A stretch of DNA of 64,000 nucleotides from contig NZ_JAANIH010000002.1 of the NCBI RefSeq assembly GCF_014529705.1, forward strand, positions 161,572 to 225,571, in the 5' to 3' direction. The translations under genes were made by a program, and so were the position numbers. Of the stretch, positions 35,046 through 43,719 are shown one piece after another. The notes below the pieces were generated by a model, which worked only from the letters and a program-made list of their open reading frames with translations, was not told the DNA's origin and did no database searches. Source of the DNA: Bradyrhizobium campsiandrae. GTDB taxonomy: Bacteria; Pseudomonadota; Alphaproteobacteria; Rhizobiales; Xanthobacteraceae. Every line of letters starts with the position of its first letter. Position 1 is the first letter of the stretch.

Positions 35046-36086
35046 ATGCAGCAAGTATTGCACCGGGGTGCTGCAATGATGCAGCACCATGAAGAAGCGC
35101 TAAACGCGTCCTGGGACGATTTGAAACTGTTTTTAGCCTGCGCGAAATTTAAAAGTTTCCGCAACGCGGCCGAAGAGCTCGGCGCCACCTCCACCACGTT
35201 GATGCGCCGCATCGACCGCCTCGAAGACAGCATCGGTTGCAAGCTTTTCCTGCGCGACCCGAGCGGGCTCACGCTCAGCGACGAAGGCGCTGCCATGATC
35301 GCCGACGTCGCACACATGGAGCGTCACGCCTTCAACGTCTTCCGCCGCGCCTCGCGCTCGTCGAACGACACGTCGGGCACGGTGCGGGTCGCGGTGACGG
35401 AAGGCCCCGGAAATTTCTGGATCCTGCCGCGGCTGATCGACTTCCAGAAGACCTATCGCAAGATCACCGTCGACCTGCGTTGCGCCATGGAGCAGGCCGA
35501 CGTCGCCCGGCTGGAGTCGGACATCGCGATTCAGCTCGAGCCGCCGACCAATCCCGATCTCATCGTCGCCAAGCTCGGCCGCCTGCATATCTATCCGTTC
35601 GTCTCCAGGGACTATGCCGATCTCTACGGTGTGCCGGCGACGCTCGCCGAACTGCCGAGCCACCGCATCATCAAGCAGAGCGCACCTCAGGTCGACGACG
35701 GCGCCTACGCCCGCGTGCTCGGGTTGAAATCCCTCGAGGGCATCGTCGGGATCAAGACCAATTCCTCGGTCGGCGTGCTCTATGCGGTCGAGCGCGGCGC
35801 CGGCATCGGTTTCCTGCCGACGGTGTCGATCGCGCTAGGCGCGTCGCTGATCGCCGTCGACCTCGGCGTCAGCCACCACGCCGATCTCTGGCTGACCTAT
35901 CACAAGGAATTTCGCACCTCCGAGCGGCACAGGATCGTGGTCGACTGGCTGAAGCAGATCTTCGATCCCAGGACCTATCCCTGCTTCCGCGACGAGTTCA
36001 TCCATCCGAACGCGCTGGTGCCGATGATGACGGGTGCACGCGAGGGCTTTGGATTGTCCGGATACGTTGCGGCAACACCGGCATAA
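35046..36086 (+). CDS. LysR-family transcriptional regulator
   Basis: 346 residues with a winged-helix N-terminus (WDDLKLFLACAKFKSFRNAA, then TLMRRIDRLEDSIGCKLFLR) and an inducer-binding domain (TVRVAVTEGPGNFWILPRLI onward). The regulator is somewhat long because of a C-terminal extension after residue 300. The start at 35046 (GGAG nine bases upstream) is a choice; ATGs at 35076 and 35079 are in frame, and TGCAGCA-type repeats lie in the first codons. It is divergent from the two acetyltransferase-like genes, which it may regulate. Confidence 0.85.
   Translation: MQQVLHRGAAMMQHHEEALNASWDDLKLFLACAKFKSFRNAAEELGATSTTLMRRIDRLEDSIGCKLFLRDPSGLTLSDEGAAMIADVAHMERHAFNVFRRASRSSNDTSGTVRVAVTEGPGNFWILPRLIDFQKTYRKITVDLRCAMEQADVARLESDIAIQLEPPTNPDLIVAKLGRLHIYPFVSRDYADLYGVPATLAELPSHRIIKQSAPQVDDGAYARVLGLKSLEGIVGIKTNSSVGVLYAVERGAGIGFLPTVSIALGASLIAVDLGVSHHADLWLTYHKEFRTSERHRIVVDWLKQIFDPRTYPCFRDEFIHPNALVPMMTGAREGFGLSGYVAATPA
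35047..35086. promoter_or_regulatory. Cluster of TGCAGCA/TGCTGCA motifs at the LysR start
   Basis: TGCAGCA (35047), TGCTGCA (35069) and TGCAGCA (35080) give three alternating half-sites. Also, ATTGCA (35057-35062) and TGCAAT (35072-35077) form an inverted repeat with a 9-base loop. It could be an operator or a small translational hairpin. It lies inside the assumed coding start, which supports a start at 35076 or 35079. Weak, motif-only evidence. Confidence 0.3.
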
Positions 36087-36101
36087 AGACGCGCCGGCGT
36101 A

Positions 36102-37262
36102 TCACCACCTGTATTCGAAGCCGACCGTGCCCTGGTGCGATGTCAGCTCGTTGCGAAACTTGCCGTCGTAGACGACGTAGAGCCGCGCGGTGTTGGTGAG
36201 GCTGAGCGAGGCGGATGCGCCGGCATCCATGCCGTAACGGCTCTCGCCGATGCCGGGGACGATGATGTTCTGGGTGCCCAGGCTGACCTGCACCGAGCCG
36301 AGGTCCTGATAGAAATTGTCGACGAACTTGCCGTAGGCCGACAGGTCGAGAATCTTCCGGTCGAAGATGAAATAGCGCCCGATCTCGGCGCCGATCATGA
36401 CGCGCGCGCGTGCGATCGCGCTCGCGCCGACGCTCAGGGGATCCAGGCCGCCGGCCTCCTGGAATGCAGCACCGGTGGCGTGCACATATTCAAGCGCGCC
36501 CTTGGGCACGACGCGCATCTGGTCCCTGGTCCAGTAATAGCTGATCTCGGTCAGCGCGCCGTCGACCGCGGCGCGATAGCCCGCCGTCGCAAAGCCAAAG
36601 CCGGTGTCCCTGCTGGAACGGACCTTGCCGAAGCCATGCACGACCGCGAAGGCCCAGGTCCACGGCCCCTTGTCGACGGAGCCGTTGAAGCCGACCTGGG
36701 TCAGATCGAGCGTCGCCGATTGAAGCGCGAGCGGCACGTCGATGTCGGTATGGCTCTGGTCGACGGAGAAGCCGAGATTGACCCCAGGCGCGATCCGCGC
36801 ACCGAAACCGGCGACACCGCCGAACGTCTTGCGCTTGTCGCCGACGAAGTCGCCCTGAGCATCGGTCCGGATCGAGATGCCGTAGCCCTCGTACCAGGTG
36901 CGATAGCGCGGATCCTCGGTGCTCTCGGAGGCACCGCCCCCACCGGGATTGGTGCGTGAGACCCGGTTGATGCCGCCGGAGGCCTGGTTGCCGAGGCGCT
37001 CCAGGAAGTTCGAGCCGAGATCGAGCGTGCTGCGGCCCGGGGACTGGTCGAAATTGGTCGGCGTTGGGCGTGGGGTCGGCGACGGGGTGGGTGTCGGAGT
37101 CGGCGTCGGAGATGCTGAAGGTGTCGGGCTCTGCGCAAAGCCCGAGGACGCCGGCATCATCACGATCACTGAAACGGCCAAGGCAATTGCCGTCACGATC
37201 CCGTGGACACGGTCCAGCCCGATCGTCCGCCGTATCCCCTGGAGCTGCCGCGTGCAGCACAT
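36102..37262 (-). CDS. Outer-membrane barrel protein with Pro/Thr-rich linker
   Basis: 386 residues. A signal-like stretch (IVTAIALAVSVIVMMPASSG) is followed by a Ser/Pro/Thr repeat linker (about 45-70) and then a barrel with repeated amphipathic strands, ending SHQGTVGFEYRW. The C-terminal RW and the autotransporter-like strand pattern (YRTWYEGYGISIRTD, GFGARIAPGVNLGFSVD) suggest a barrel exported by BAM. The ATG at 37262 is used; upstream in-frame codons to 37550 have no membrane or domain content. It converges on the LysR gene at 35046. The function is unknown. Confidence 0.7.
   Translation of the reverse strand: MCCTRQLQGIRRTIGLDRVHGIVTAIALAVSVIVMMPASSGFAQSPTPSASPTPTPTPTPSPTPRPTPTNFDQSPGRSTLDLGSNFLERLGNQASGGINRVSRTNPGGGGASESTEDPRYRTWYEGYGISIRTDAQGDFVGDKRKTFGGVAGFGARIAPGVNLGFSVDQSHTDIDVPLALQSATLDLTQVGFNGSVDKGPWTWAFAVVHGFGKVRSSRDTGFGFATAGYRAAVDGALTEISYYWTRDQMRVVPKGALEYVHATGAAFQEAGGLDPLSVGASAIARARVMIGAEIGRYFIFDRKILDLSAYGKFVDNFYQDLGSVQVSLGTQNIIVPGIGESRYGMDAGASASLSLTNTARLYVVYDGKFRNELTSHQGTVGFEYRW
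37057..37132 (-). repeat. Six-base repeat tract coding for the Ser/Pro/Thr linker
   Basis: A region of tandem GTCGGA/GTCGGC-type hexamers on the plus strand, coding for Pro-Thr/Ser dipeptides on the minus strand in the barrel protein. Slippage in multiples of six would keep the frame and vary linker length. Confidence 0.6.
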
Positions 37263-37639
37263 GACGACAAATCCTGAAGCAAAAAGACGGCTCGCAAAAA
37301 TGCAACACGAAGCGCGAGCAGGTGCGGCGATTTGTGCCGAACTGCCACGAAGGGTCAACCGGCTGGCATGCTCTCGCCAGGGTGATTGCCCCTGATTGTG
37401 GTTCCGCTGCCACAGCTCGCAAATTGCCGCGGGACATCTTCGCTGCGGTCTTGAAATTCGCGCGCGGCTTGCTAGCGCGCGGTTTTCGTGTTGGAATATC
37501 GTACACAATCGGAATTGGCCGCTCGGCTGTGCGTTTCGCGACAGACTCAAGACTCGAACAGACTTCCGGAAGCCCGTTTGTGACGTGGTACGCGAAAAAG
37601 CGGCCGCGTCTTTTTATTATCTAGCGGAGGAGACTAACG
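37263..37639. other. Intergenic region between the barrel protein and cspA genes
   Basis: 377 bp with no supported gene, shared by divergent starts at 37262 (minus) and 37640 (plus). The part near cspA is relatively AT-rich (TCTTTTTATTATCTAG) just before the GGAGGAG site and should be the cspA 5' leader, which in this family is often long and temperature-responsive. I could not define promoter boxes. Confidence 0.4.
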
Positions 37640-37846
37640 ATGCCACAAAAGGGCACCGTCAAATGGTTCAACCCGACCAAGGGCTACGGGTTCATCAAGC
37701 CGAACGGCGGCGACAAGGACGTGTTCGTCCATATCTCGGCCGTCGAGCGTGCGGGCCTCTCGACCCTGAACGAGAACCAGGTGGTTGAATACGACCTCGT
37801 GGAGAACCGCGGCAAATCGTCCGCGGAGAACCTCAAGGTCTCCTGA
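37640..37846 (+). CDS. cspA: Cold-shock protein, CspA family
   Basis: A 68-residue single-domain nucleic-acid-binding beta-barrel that melts RNA structure at low temperature. It has GTVKWFNPTKGYGFIKP with RNP1 (KGYGFI) and VFVHIS as RNP2. An unusually strong ribosome site, GGAGGAG, precedes ATG. A classic terminator follows at 37881. Single-gene transcription unit. Confidence 0.95.
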   Translation: MPQKGTVKWFNPTKGYGFIKPNGGDKDVFVHISAVERAGLSTLNENQVVEYDLVENRGKSSAENLKVS

Positions 37847-37880
37847 GTCTCAAAGCTATCAGCGAGAGACCATGACGATG

Positions 37881-37908
37881 CCCCCGGCTCTGCCGGGGGA
37901 TTTTGTTT
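37881..37908 (+). terminator. Rho-independent terminator after cspA
   Basis: A perfect 8-bp stem, CCCCCGGC / GCCGGGGG, with a 3-base loop (TCT), followed by ATTTTGTTT. It lies 35 bp after the cspA stop. The next 250 bp up to purN hold no supported gene. Confidence 0.85.
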
Positions 37909-38163
37909 AGACAGTACAAGCGGACTAAGCGCTTGGCCGGAGCTTCGAATATCACGATCAAACGACCGGAAACAACGATTCGCGAGCACCAGCGCCCGAT
38001 TTCAACTCGGGACGCCGCACGCCTTGATTTTGGAATGACGACCGCTTTCGACGTTTTCGGCTCTGAGCTTCCCGATGAGGCTTCGCTGGTGTGTTCGATC
38101 AGCCCCGGCCGAATTACCAGCTGATCAATCGGTCATTTCGCAGCTCGTGAGTCCGAAACGGCT

Positions 38164-38820
38164 TTAGCTCAGCACCGGAGCAACCAAAAAATTCCCCGAC
38201 GCCGCACTTCCCGCCGTCTTGCAGACGTCGCCTTCGATCCTGACCTTGCCGGTCGCAAGCAGGCTCAGCGCCGCCGGATAGATACGGTGCTCGACTTCGA
38301 GGATGCGCTCGGACAGCGTCTCGGCCGTGTCCTGATCGCTGACGGGCACCGCGCCCTGCATCACGATCGGGCCGGCATCAGTCTCTGGGATCACGAAATG
38401 CACCGTCGCGCCGGACAGTTTCACGCCGGCGCGCAGCGCCTGGCCATGCGGGTCGAGACCGGGGAACGACGGCAACAGCGACGGATGGATGTTGAGCATC
38501 CGCCCGTACCAGGCCTTGGTGAACTCGGCCGTGAACAGGCGCATGAAGCCGCCGAGGCAGATCAGTTCGATGCCGTGCTGGTCGAGCTCGGCCTGCAGCA
38601 GTTTCTCGAAACCGGCGCGGTCCTTGCCGAACGGCTTGCTCTCGATCACCAGTGTTTTCACACCGGCGGTCTTGGCCCGCTCGAGACCGAGCGCATCGGC
38701 CTTGTTCGAGATGACCAGCGAGATCTCCGCCGGAAAATCGGACGCACTGGCAGCCTTGATCAGCGCGGCCATGTTGGAACCGCGGCCGGAGATCAGGATG
38801 GCGACGCGCCGCTTCATCAC
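38164..38820 (-). CDS. purN: Phosphoribosylglycinamide formyltransferase
   Basis: Purine step 3: transfers formyl from 10-formyl-THF to GAR. It has [20 protein letters not shown] (the catalytic His-108 region, with the Asn before it) and [16 protein letters not shown] (the catalytic Asp-144 region). The N-terminus [18 protein letters not shown] binds phosphate. It overlaps the purM stop by 4 bp (ATGA), so the genes are translationally coupled. Confidence 0.95.
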   Translation of the reverse strand: MMKRRVAILISGRGSNMAALIKAASASDFPAEISLVISNKADALGLERAKTAGVKTLVIESKPFGKDRAGFEKLLQAELDQHGIELICLGGFMRLFTAEFTKAWYGRMLNIHPSLLPSFPGLDPHGQALRAGVKLSGATVHFVIPETDAGPIVMQGAVPVSDQDTAETLSERILEVEHRIYPAALSLLATGKVRIEGDVCKTAGSAASGNFLVAPVLS

Positions 38821-39890
38821 AGCGCCAGATCGAGCTTGCCGTTGTAGACGACGCGGTGCTCGCCTTCGGCCGGGATCACGGTACCGAGCTGCGCGACGGT
38901 CTCGCCCGCATCGGTGAAGACCCGCACGACCTCGTCGACCTTGTCAGGCTCGACGACCGCGATCATGCCGATGCCGCAATTGAAGGTCCTGAGCATTTCG
39001 AGCTCGGCGATGCCGGCTTGCGCGGCCAGCCATTTGAATACCGGCAACACCGGCAGGCGCGCAAGGTCGATACCGACGCCGAGATCTGCGGGCAGCACGC
39101 GCGGGATGTTGTCGGTGAAACCGCCGCCGGTGATGTGCGCGAGGCCCTTCACCGCACCGGTTTCGCGGATCGCCCGCAAGCAGGATTTGACATAGAGCTT
39201 CGTCGGCGTCAGCAGCGCCCCACCGAGCGTCATGACAGGCGCGAACGGCGCCTGCGCAGCAAAGCCGAGGCCCGACTGTTCCACGATCTTGCGGACCAAG
39301 GAGAAGCCATTGGAGTGCACGCCCGAGGAGGCGAGGCCAATGACGGCATCGCCCGCGGCAATATCCTTGCGCGGCAGCAACGTGCCGCGCTCGGCCGCGC
39401 CGACGGCAAAGCCGCCGAGATCATAGTCGCCGTCCTTGTAGAGGCCGGGCATTTCGGCAGTCTCGCCGCCGATCAGGGCACAGCCGGACTCGCGGCAGCC
39501 CTCGGCAACACCGGCGACGATGGCGGCGGTGGCCTCAGGGTCGAGCTTGCCGCAGGCGAAATAGTCGAGGAAGAACAGCGGCTCGGCGCCCTGCACCACG
39601 AGGTCGTTGACGCTCATGGCGACGAGGTCGATGCCGATGCCGCCATGCAGGCCGGTCTCGATCGCGATCTTGACCTTGGTGCCGACGCCATCGGTGGCGG
39701 CGACCAAAACGGGATCCTTGAAGCCAGCCGCCTTGAGGTCGAACAGGCCGCCAAATCCGCCGATCTCGGCGTCGGCGCCCGGCCGTGCGGTGGCGCGCAC
39801 CATCGGCTTGATCAGGTCGACCAGGCGGTTGCCCGCGTCGATATCGACGCCTGAATCGGCGTAAGTGAGGCCGTTTTTGCGGTCGGTCAT
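38817..39890 (-). CDS. purM: Phosphoribosylaminoimidazole (AIR) synthetase
   Basis: Purine step 5: ATP-dependent cyclisation of FGAM to AIR. 357 residues; it begins [16 protein letters not shown], a normal PurM N-terminus, with [20 protein letters not shown], then [20 protein letters not shown] (the ATP/substrate site) and [19 protein letters not shown]. The start at 39890 was chosen because the first 18 residues of the longer frame are unrelated. purM-purN form an operon, divergent from the CDP-alcohol phosphotransferase gene. Confidence 0.95.
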   Translation of the reverse strand: MTDRKNGLTYADSGVDIDAGNRLVDLIKPMVRATARPGADAEIGGFGGLFDLKAAGFKDPVLVAATDGVGTKVKIAIETGLHGGIGIDLVAMSVNDLVVQGAEPLFFLDYFACGKLDPEATAAIVAGVAEGCRESGCALIGGETAEMPGLYKDGDYDLGGFAVGAAERGTLLPRKDIAAGDAVIGLASSGVHSNGFSLVRKIVEQSGLGFAAQAPFAPVMTLGGALLTPTKLYVKSCLRAIRETGAVKGLAHITGGGFTDNIPRVLPADLGVGIDLARLPVLPVFKWLAAQAGIAELEMLRTFNCGIGMIAVVEPDKVDEVVRVFTDAGETVAQLGTVIPAEGEHRVVYNGKLDLAL

Positions 39891-40044
39891 GCCCGATTTC
39901 CAGTGGGTTTGCGGCTGGTTACGTCGAATTCCGGGGACGCGCAATGGCTCGCATGGCGCGCCCGCCTATACTATGTAGATATCAACCGGTTCAGCCTTCC
40001 AAGGGGCCGGATTCGAGGTCAGGCCGGGTGCCGGGAAGCGCCGC

Positions 40045-40587
40045 GTGAGTATTCCGAACATCATTACCCTGGGCCGCATCATGCTGGTCCCGATCATCGT
40101 CTGGGCCATCGTGTCGAGCCAAATGGAAGTGGCGTTCGCCGTCTTCCTGATCGCGGGCATCAGCGACGCCGTCGACGGTTTCCTGGCCAAGCGTTTCAAC
40201 ATGCAGAGCGAGCTCGGCGCCCTGCTCGACCCCCTGGCTGACAAAGCCTTGCTGGTCTCGATCTACCTGTCTCTCGGCATCTGGGGCGACATCCCGCGCT
40301 GGATTGTCATTCTGGTGGTGTCGCGCGACATCATGATCGTCGCCGCGGTGATCGTATCCTGGCTGTTCGACAAGCCGGTCGAGATGAAACCGTCGAAGGT
40401 GTCGAAGCTCAACACAGTAGCCCAGGTGGCCTATGCGGCGTTGGTGCTGGCCGCCCTTGCCTTCGGCTTTGGGCCGGCACCTTATGATATAGTGCTGATG
40501 GGCCTCGTCACGGTGTTCACGCTCTCGTCCGTGTCGCTCTATCTCGTCGAGTGGCTGCGGCACATGAGCACGATCGAGGCCAAATGA
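40045..40587 (+). CDS. CDP-alcohol phosphatidyltransferase family protein
   Basis: Phospholipid head-group transferase, 180 residues, about five helices. Its catalytic signature is D-A-V-D-G-F-L-A-K-R...G-A-L-L-D-P-L-A-D, i.e. the D-x2-D-G-x2-A-R-x8-9-G-x3-D-x3-D motif with lysine for the usual arginine after the alanine. A PgsA-like role in phosphatidylglycerol or cardiolipin synthesis is possible. The start is GTG at 40045. Upstream of hdaA on the same strand with a 95 bp gap; they may be cotranscribed. Confidence 0.8.
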   Translation: MSIPNIITLGRIMLVPIIVWAIVSSQMEVAFAVFLIAGISDAVDGFLAKRFNMQSELGALLDPLADKALLVSIYLSLGIWGDIPRWIVILVVSRDIMIVAAVIVSWLFDKPVEMKPSKVSKLNTVAQVAYAALVLAALAFGFGPAPYDIVLMGLVTVFTLSSVSLYLVEWLRHMSTIEAK

Positions 40588-40682
40588 GCTGGGACATGGC
40601 GCCGTAAAAGGCCAACTCCCGACCAAATAAAGTCGAATCTCTTTCAGACAGCGCCGGCGCGCCGGCACGGAGCAAAGCAAGC

Positions 40683-41360
40683 GTGGCAGGCCGCGTTCAT
40701 CCTCGACAATTGGCGTTCTCGCTTCCGCACGCGGAGAGCCTCAGCCGGGACAATTTCCTCGAGGGCCCGGCCAACGCGGCCGGCCTAGCCCTGATCGACA
40801 GCTGGCCGGAATGGCCGAGCCGGATCATGTGGCTCGCGGGGCCCGAAGGCTCCGGCAAGAGCCATCTGGCCGCGATCTGGGCCGAGGTATCAGGCGCCCG
40901 CTCGACCGCGGCCAATGCGCTGACCGCAGCCAGCGTCCCCGGCGCACTCGCGACCGGCGCGCTGGTGGTGGAGGATCTCAAGGCCGGAGATTTTGACGAG
41001 CGCGCCCTCTTCCATTTGATGAACCTCGCCCGCGAGGACGGCGCCCATGTGCTGTTCACCGGCCGCGAGGCGCCGGCCGCGATCGAAGTCGAGCTTCGCG
41101 ATCTGCGCTCCCGGCTTCGGACCATTCCCGTGATTTCGCTGCTGCCCCCGGACGACCAGCTGTTCCGCGGCCTGATCGTCAAATTCTGCGCCGATCGGCA
41201 GCTCACCGTCGACGAGAGCGTAGTGGGGTACCTCGCAACCCGGCTGGAGCGCTCATCGGCCGCCGCCCGGCGCGCGGTGGAACAGCTCGACAGCGAGGCG
41301 CTGCGGCTCGGCCGCCCCGTTACGAGGGCGCTGGCTGCCGAGCTGCTCCGGGACGCCTGA
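40683..41360 (+). CDS. hdaA: DnaA-related regulator HdaA
   Basis: AAA+ protein homologous to the DnaA ATPase core but lacking domain IV. In Caulobacter its counterpart, loaded on the sliding clamp, stimulates DnaA-ATP hydrolysis and prevents over-initiation. 225 residues. The P-loop is GPEGSGKSH, a Walker B-like LVVEDLKAGDF follows, and the C-terminal region includes ATRLERSSAAARRAVEQLDS (sensor 2). The N-terminal RQLAFSLPHAESLSRDNFLE includes the QLAFxLP clamp-binding sequence. Start GTG. Confidence 0.88.
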   Translation: MAGRVHPRQLAFSLPHAESLSRDNFLEGPANAAGLALIDSWPEWPSRIMWLAGPEGSGKSHLAAIWAEVSGARSTAANALTAASVPGALATGALVVEDLKAGDFDERALFHLMNLAREDGAHVLFTGREAPAAIEVELRDLRSRLRTIPVISLLPPDDQLFRGLIVKFCADRQLTVDESVVGYLATRLERSSAAARRAVEQLDSEALRLGRPVTRALAAELLRDA

Positions 41361-41424
41361 CAACCGGTGCTCCCTTCAATCTCTCCTTAAGGCCGCTTGA
41401 CGCCGTGCCGAGGCGGAACATCAA

Positions 41425-41446
41425 TGTCATCGAAACGTCATCGCAC
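41425..41446 (+). promoter_or_regulatory. Candidate Pho box upstream of ppk
   Basis: Direct repeats with exact 11-base spacing, TGTCATCGAAA then CGTCATCGCAC. Each contains (T/C)GTCAT, matching the TGTCA core of PhoB boxes. It lies about 55 bp before the ppk start. PhoB control of ppk is known in other bacteria. Only a motif match supports it here. Confidence 0.45.
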
Positions 41447-41499
41447 TAACACATGCTCCGGCCGGTTTTGCGTGTAAGTCGCAAATTGGGGCAATTTTG

Positions 41500-43704
41500 A
41501 TGGACCGACTTCTCATGGACTCCGCGCAAGCTGTTGAAGCAAAAGAAAAAACGACGGAAGCCGAGAGCCTGCCGGCGATCGCCTCGAGCCCAGAGCGATT
41601 CATCAATCGCGAGCTGTCCTGGCTGCACTTCAACCGGCGCGTTCTGGAGGAATCGGTCAACGCCAGTCACCCCGCGCTGGAGCGGGTGCGATTCCTGTCG
41701 ATTTCGGCAAATAACCTCGACGAGTTCTTCATGGTCCGCGTCGCCGGCATCAAGGCCCAGGTGCGCGAGGGCATCGCCGAACGTGCCCCTGACGGCCTGA
41801 CCCCGTCCGAGCAGCTCGCGCTGATCAACCGCACCGTCTCGCAGCTCGCCTCCGACCAGCAGGCGATCTGGCGCGATTTGCGCGGCACACTGGCCGATGT
41901 CGGCATCGTGCTGCTCGACGGCAAGGAGGTCACCAGGGCGGAACGGACCTGGCTGGAGGACTATTTCCTCAACAACGTGTTCCCGCTGCTGACGCCGCTG
42001 GCGATCGATCCGGCGCACCCCTTCCCGTTCATCCCGAGCCTCGGTTTCACCATCGCGCTCCAGCTGACGCGCGAGGCCGACGGCAAGCCGATGAACGCCC
42101 TGATCCGCATGCCCGGCAAGATCGACCGCTTCATCCGCCTGCCGGCCGACGGCAAGGTCCGGCTGATCTCGCTGGAGCAGGCCACCAGCCTGTTCATCAA
42201 CCGCCTGTTCCCCGGGTACGGTCTCCACGGCCAGGGCGCCTTCCGCATCATTCGCGACTCCGAGCTCGAAATCGAGGAAGAGGCCGAAGACCTCGTCCGC
42301 CTGTTCGAGACCGCGCTGAAGCGGCGGCGCCGCGGATCGGTGATCCGGCTCGAGATCGACGCCAAGATGCCGGAGGAGCTGCGCAGCTTCGTGCAGCACG
42401 CGCTCTCCGCCGCCGATGACGAGGTGTTCCTGGTCGACGGCGTGCTCGCCATGAACGAGCTGTCGCAGCTCACCCGCCTCGACCGGCCCGACCTCGAGTT
42501 CACCCCTTACGTGCCGCGCCATCCCGAGCGCGTGCGCGAGCATGGCGGCGACATCTTCGCGGCGATCAGGCAAAAGGACCTGATCGTCCATCATCCTTAC
42601 GAATCCTTCGACGTCGTCGTGCAGTTCCTGCAGCAGGCCGCGCGCGATCCCGATGTCGTCGCGATCAAGCAGACGCTCTATCGCACCTCCAACAACTCGC
42701 CGATCGTGCGCGCGCTGGCGGAAGCCGCCGAAGCCGGCAAATCCGTCACCGCGCTGATCGAGCTGAAGGCGCGCTTCGACGAAGAGGCCAACATCCGCTG
42801 GGCGCGCGACCTCGAACGCGCCGGCGTGCAGGTCGTCTACGGCTTCCTCGAATTGAAGACGCACGCCAAGCTCTCGATGGTGGTCCGCCGCGAGGGTGGC
42901 AGCCTCACCACCTACGTTCATACCGGCACCGGCAATTATCACCCCGTGACCGCGCGTATCTACACGGACCTGTCCTACTTCACCTCGGACCCAACCATCG
43001 GCCGCGACGCCGCGCGCGTGTTCAACTTCATCACCGGCTATGCCGCGCCGAGCGATCTGGAAAAGATGGCGGTATCGCCGCTGACCCTGCGCAAGCGCAT
43101 CATCGAGCACATCCAGGGCGAGACCGAGCACGCCCGTCACGGCAAGCCCGGCGCGGTCTGGATGAAGATGAATGCGCTTGTCGACCCCGACATCATCGAC
43201 GCGCTCTACGAGGCCTCACAGGCCGGCGTGCAGGTCGAGCTCGTGGTGCGCGGTATCTGCTGCCTGCGTCCCGGCATCCCCGGCCTGTCGGAGAACATCC
43301 GCGTCAAGTCGATCATCGGACGCTTCCTGGAACACGGCCGAATCTACTGCTTCGGCATGGGCCAGGGCCTGCCGAGCGCAAAAGCGGCTGTGTATATCTC
43401 GTCGGCCGATATGATGCCGCGCAACCTCGACCGCCGCGTCGAGGTGCTGTGTCCGCTGCAAAATCCCACGGTCCATCAGCAGGTTCTCGAACAGATCATG
43501 GTCGCGAATCTCAAGGACAATGAGCAGAGCTGGCAATTGTTGCCGGACGGGTCCTCAACGCGTATGAAGGCCGCGAAGGGCGAGGAGCCTTTCAACGTGC
43601 ACAACTACTTCATGACAAATCCGAGTCTGTCTGGCCGTGGAAAGTCGCTCAAGGAATCCTCGCCGCGGCGTCTCACGCGCCGGAACGAACGCCATCAGTC
43701 CTGA
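41500..43704 (+). CDS. ppk: Polyphosphate kinase 1
   Basis: Reversibly polymerises the gamma-phosphate of ATP into inorganic polyphosphate. 734 residues, full length. The phospho-accepting histidine lies in [20 protein letters not shown]; the second catalytic histidine in [17 protein letters not shown]-terminal block [18 protein letters not shown] and [16 protein letters not shown] are diagnostic. Start ATG 41500; ATG 41515 is possible. A candidate Pho box is upstream; ppx follows 15 bp later, the same pairing as in E. coli. Confidence 0.95.
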   Translation: MDRLLMDSAQAVEAKEKTTEAESLPAIASSPERFINRELSWLHFNRRVLEESVNASHPALERVRFLSISANNLDEFFMVRVAGIKAQVREGIAERAPDGLTPSEQLALINRTVSQLASDQQAIWRDLRGTLADVGIVLLDGKEVTRAERTWLEDYFLNNVFPLLTPLAIDPAHPFPFIPSLGFTIALQLTREADGKPMNALIRMPGKIDRFIRLPADGKVRLISLEQATSLFINRLFPGYGLHGQGAFRIIRDSELEIEEEAEDLVRLFETALKRRRRGSVIRLEIDAKMPEELRSFVQHALSAADDEVFLVDGVLAMNELSQLTRLDRPDLEFTPYVPRHPERVREHGGDIFAAIRQKDLIVHHPYESFDVVVQFLQQAARDPDVVAIKQTLYRTSNNSPIVRALAEAAEAGKSVTALIELKARFDEEANIRWARDLERAGVQVVYGFLELKTHAKLSMVVRREGGSLTTYVHTGTGNYHPVTARIYTDLSYFTSDPTIGRDAARVFNFITGYAAPSDLEKMAVSPLTLRKRIIEHIQGETEHARHGKPGAVWMKMNALVDPDIIDALYEASQAGVQVELVVRGICCLRPGIPGLSENIRVKSIIGRFLEHGRIYCFGMGQGLPSAKAAVYISSADMMPRNLDRRVEVLCPLQNPTVHQQVLEQIMVANLKDNEQSWQLLPDGSSTRMKAAKGEEPFNVHNYFMTNPSLSGRGKSLKESSPRRLTRRNERHQS

Positions 43705-43719
43705 CCGGAGATCCTTGCC

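Noticed and set aside
37903..38124. A 73-codon frame after cspA
   Set aside because: It begins inside the T-tract of the cspA terminator with TTG, has no ribosome site and no recognisable protein.
41446..43140. A 564-codon open frame on the minus strand
   Set aside because: Antisense shadow of ppk, whose catalytic histidines are readable on the plus strand.
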